Shown here piece by piece: positions 6,020 through 6,029 of a stretch of 6,029 nucleotides of DNA; positions within the stretch are counted from its first letter, which is position 1, and each line of letters opens with the position of its first letter. Source of the DNA: VGMA01 sp964655475 (GTDB taxonomy: Bacteria; Chlamydiota; Chlamydiia; Chlamydiales; VGMA01); assembly GCA_964655475.1 (NCBI GenBank), contig CAZZMO010000032.1, forward strand, positions 1-6,029, in the 5' to 3' direction. The position numbers and the translations under genes are program-made. The notes below the pieces were generated by a model. That model ran no database searches. It was not told the origin of the DNA and worked only from the letters and a program-made list of their open reading frames with translations.

Positions 6020-6029
6020 ATTTATCTAT

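Overview
The window most likely comes from a member of the Chlamydiae, probably an 'environmental' lineage (Simkania-, Waddlia- or Parachlamydia-like). The strongest clue is a 498-residue ATP/ADP-translocase-family nucleotide transporter. This family is largely confined to Chlamydiae, Rickettsiales, a few other intracellular bacteria and plastids, and this copy resembles chlamydial and plastid members along its length. The moderate G+C, the lineage-specific hypothetical protein beside ferrochelatase and the membrane fatty-acid desaturase fit this. No rRNA or other species marker is present, so the genus is an inference.

Layout. On the plus strand, a 330-residue membrane-anchored protein (78-1070) precedes ferrochelatase hemH (1100-2011) by 29 bases, so they are probably co-transcribed. 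The rest reads on the minus strand, in transcription order: a small ABM-like dimeric alpha/beta-barrel protein (6010-5690), the nucleotide transporter (5626-4130), a delta-9-type acyl-lipid or acyl-CoA desaturase with an unusual coiled-coil tail (4012-2882), and an EamA/DMT permease (2885-2001) whose start codon overlaps the desaturase stop as ATGA. The two groups converge, and hemH and the EamA gene overlap tail to tail by 11 bases. Coding density is very high. The only non-coding stretches are the first 77 bases and gaps of 29, 117 and 63 bases. I saw no tRNA, rRNA, CRISPR array, insertion sequence or phage remnant.

Functionally this looks like housekeeping plus host exploitation: nucleotide import, uptake or efflux of an unknown metabolite, remodelling of fatty-acid saturation, and the last step of heme synthesis. 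I see no evidence for a defence system or other multi-gene novelty. The items most worth a second look are: (1) the 330-residue protein, whose C-terminal half looks like a divergent LicD/fukutin-type nucleotidyltransferase with a degraded acidic motif; (2) the roughly 100-residue coiled-coil tail on the desaturase; and (3) the altered first-helix motif of the nucleotide transporter, which may mark a non-ATP/ADP isoform.
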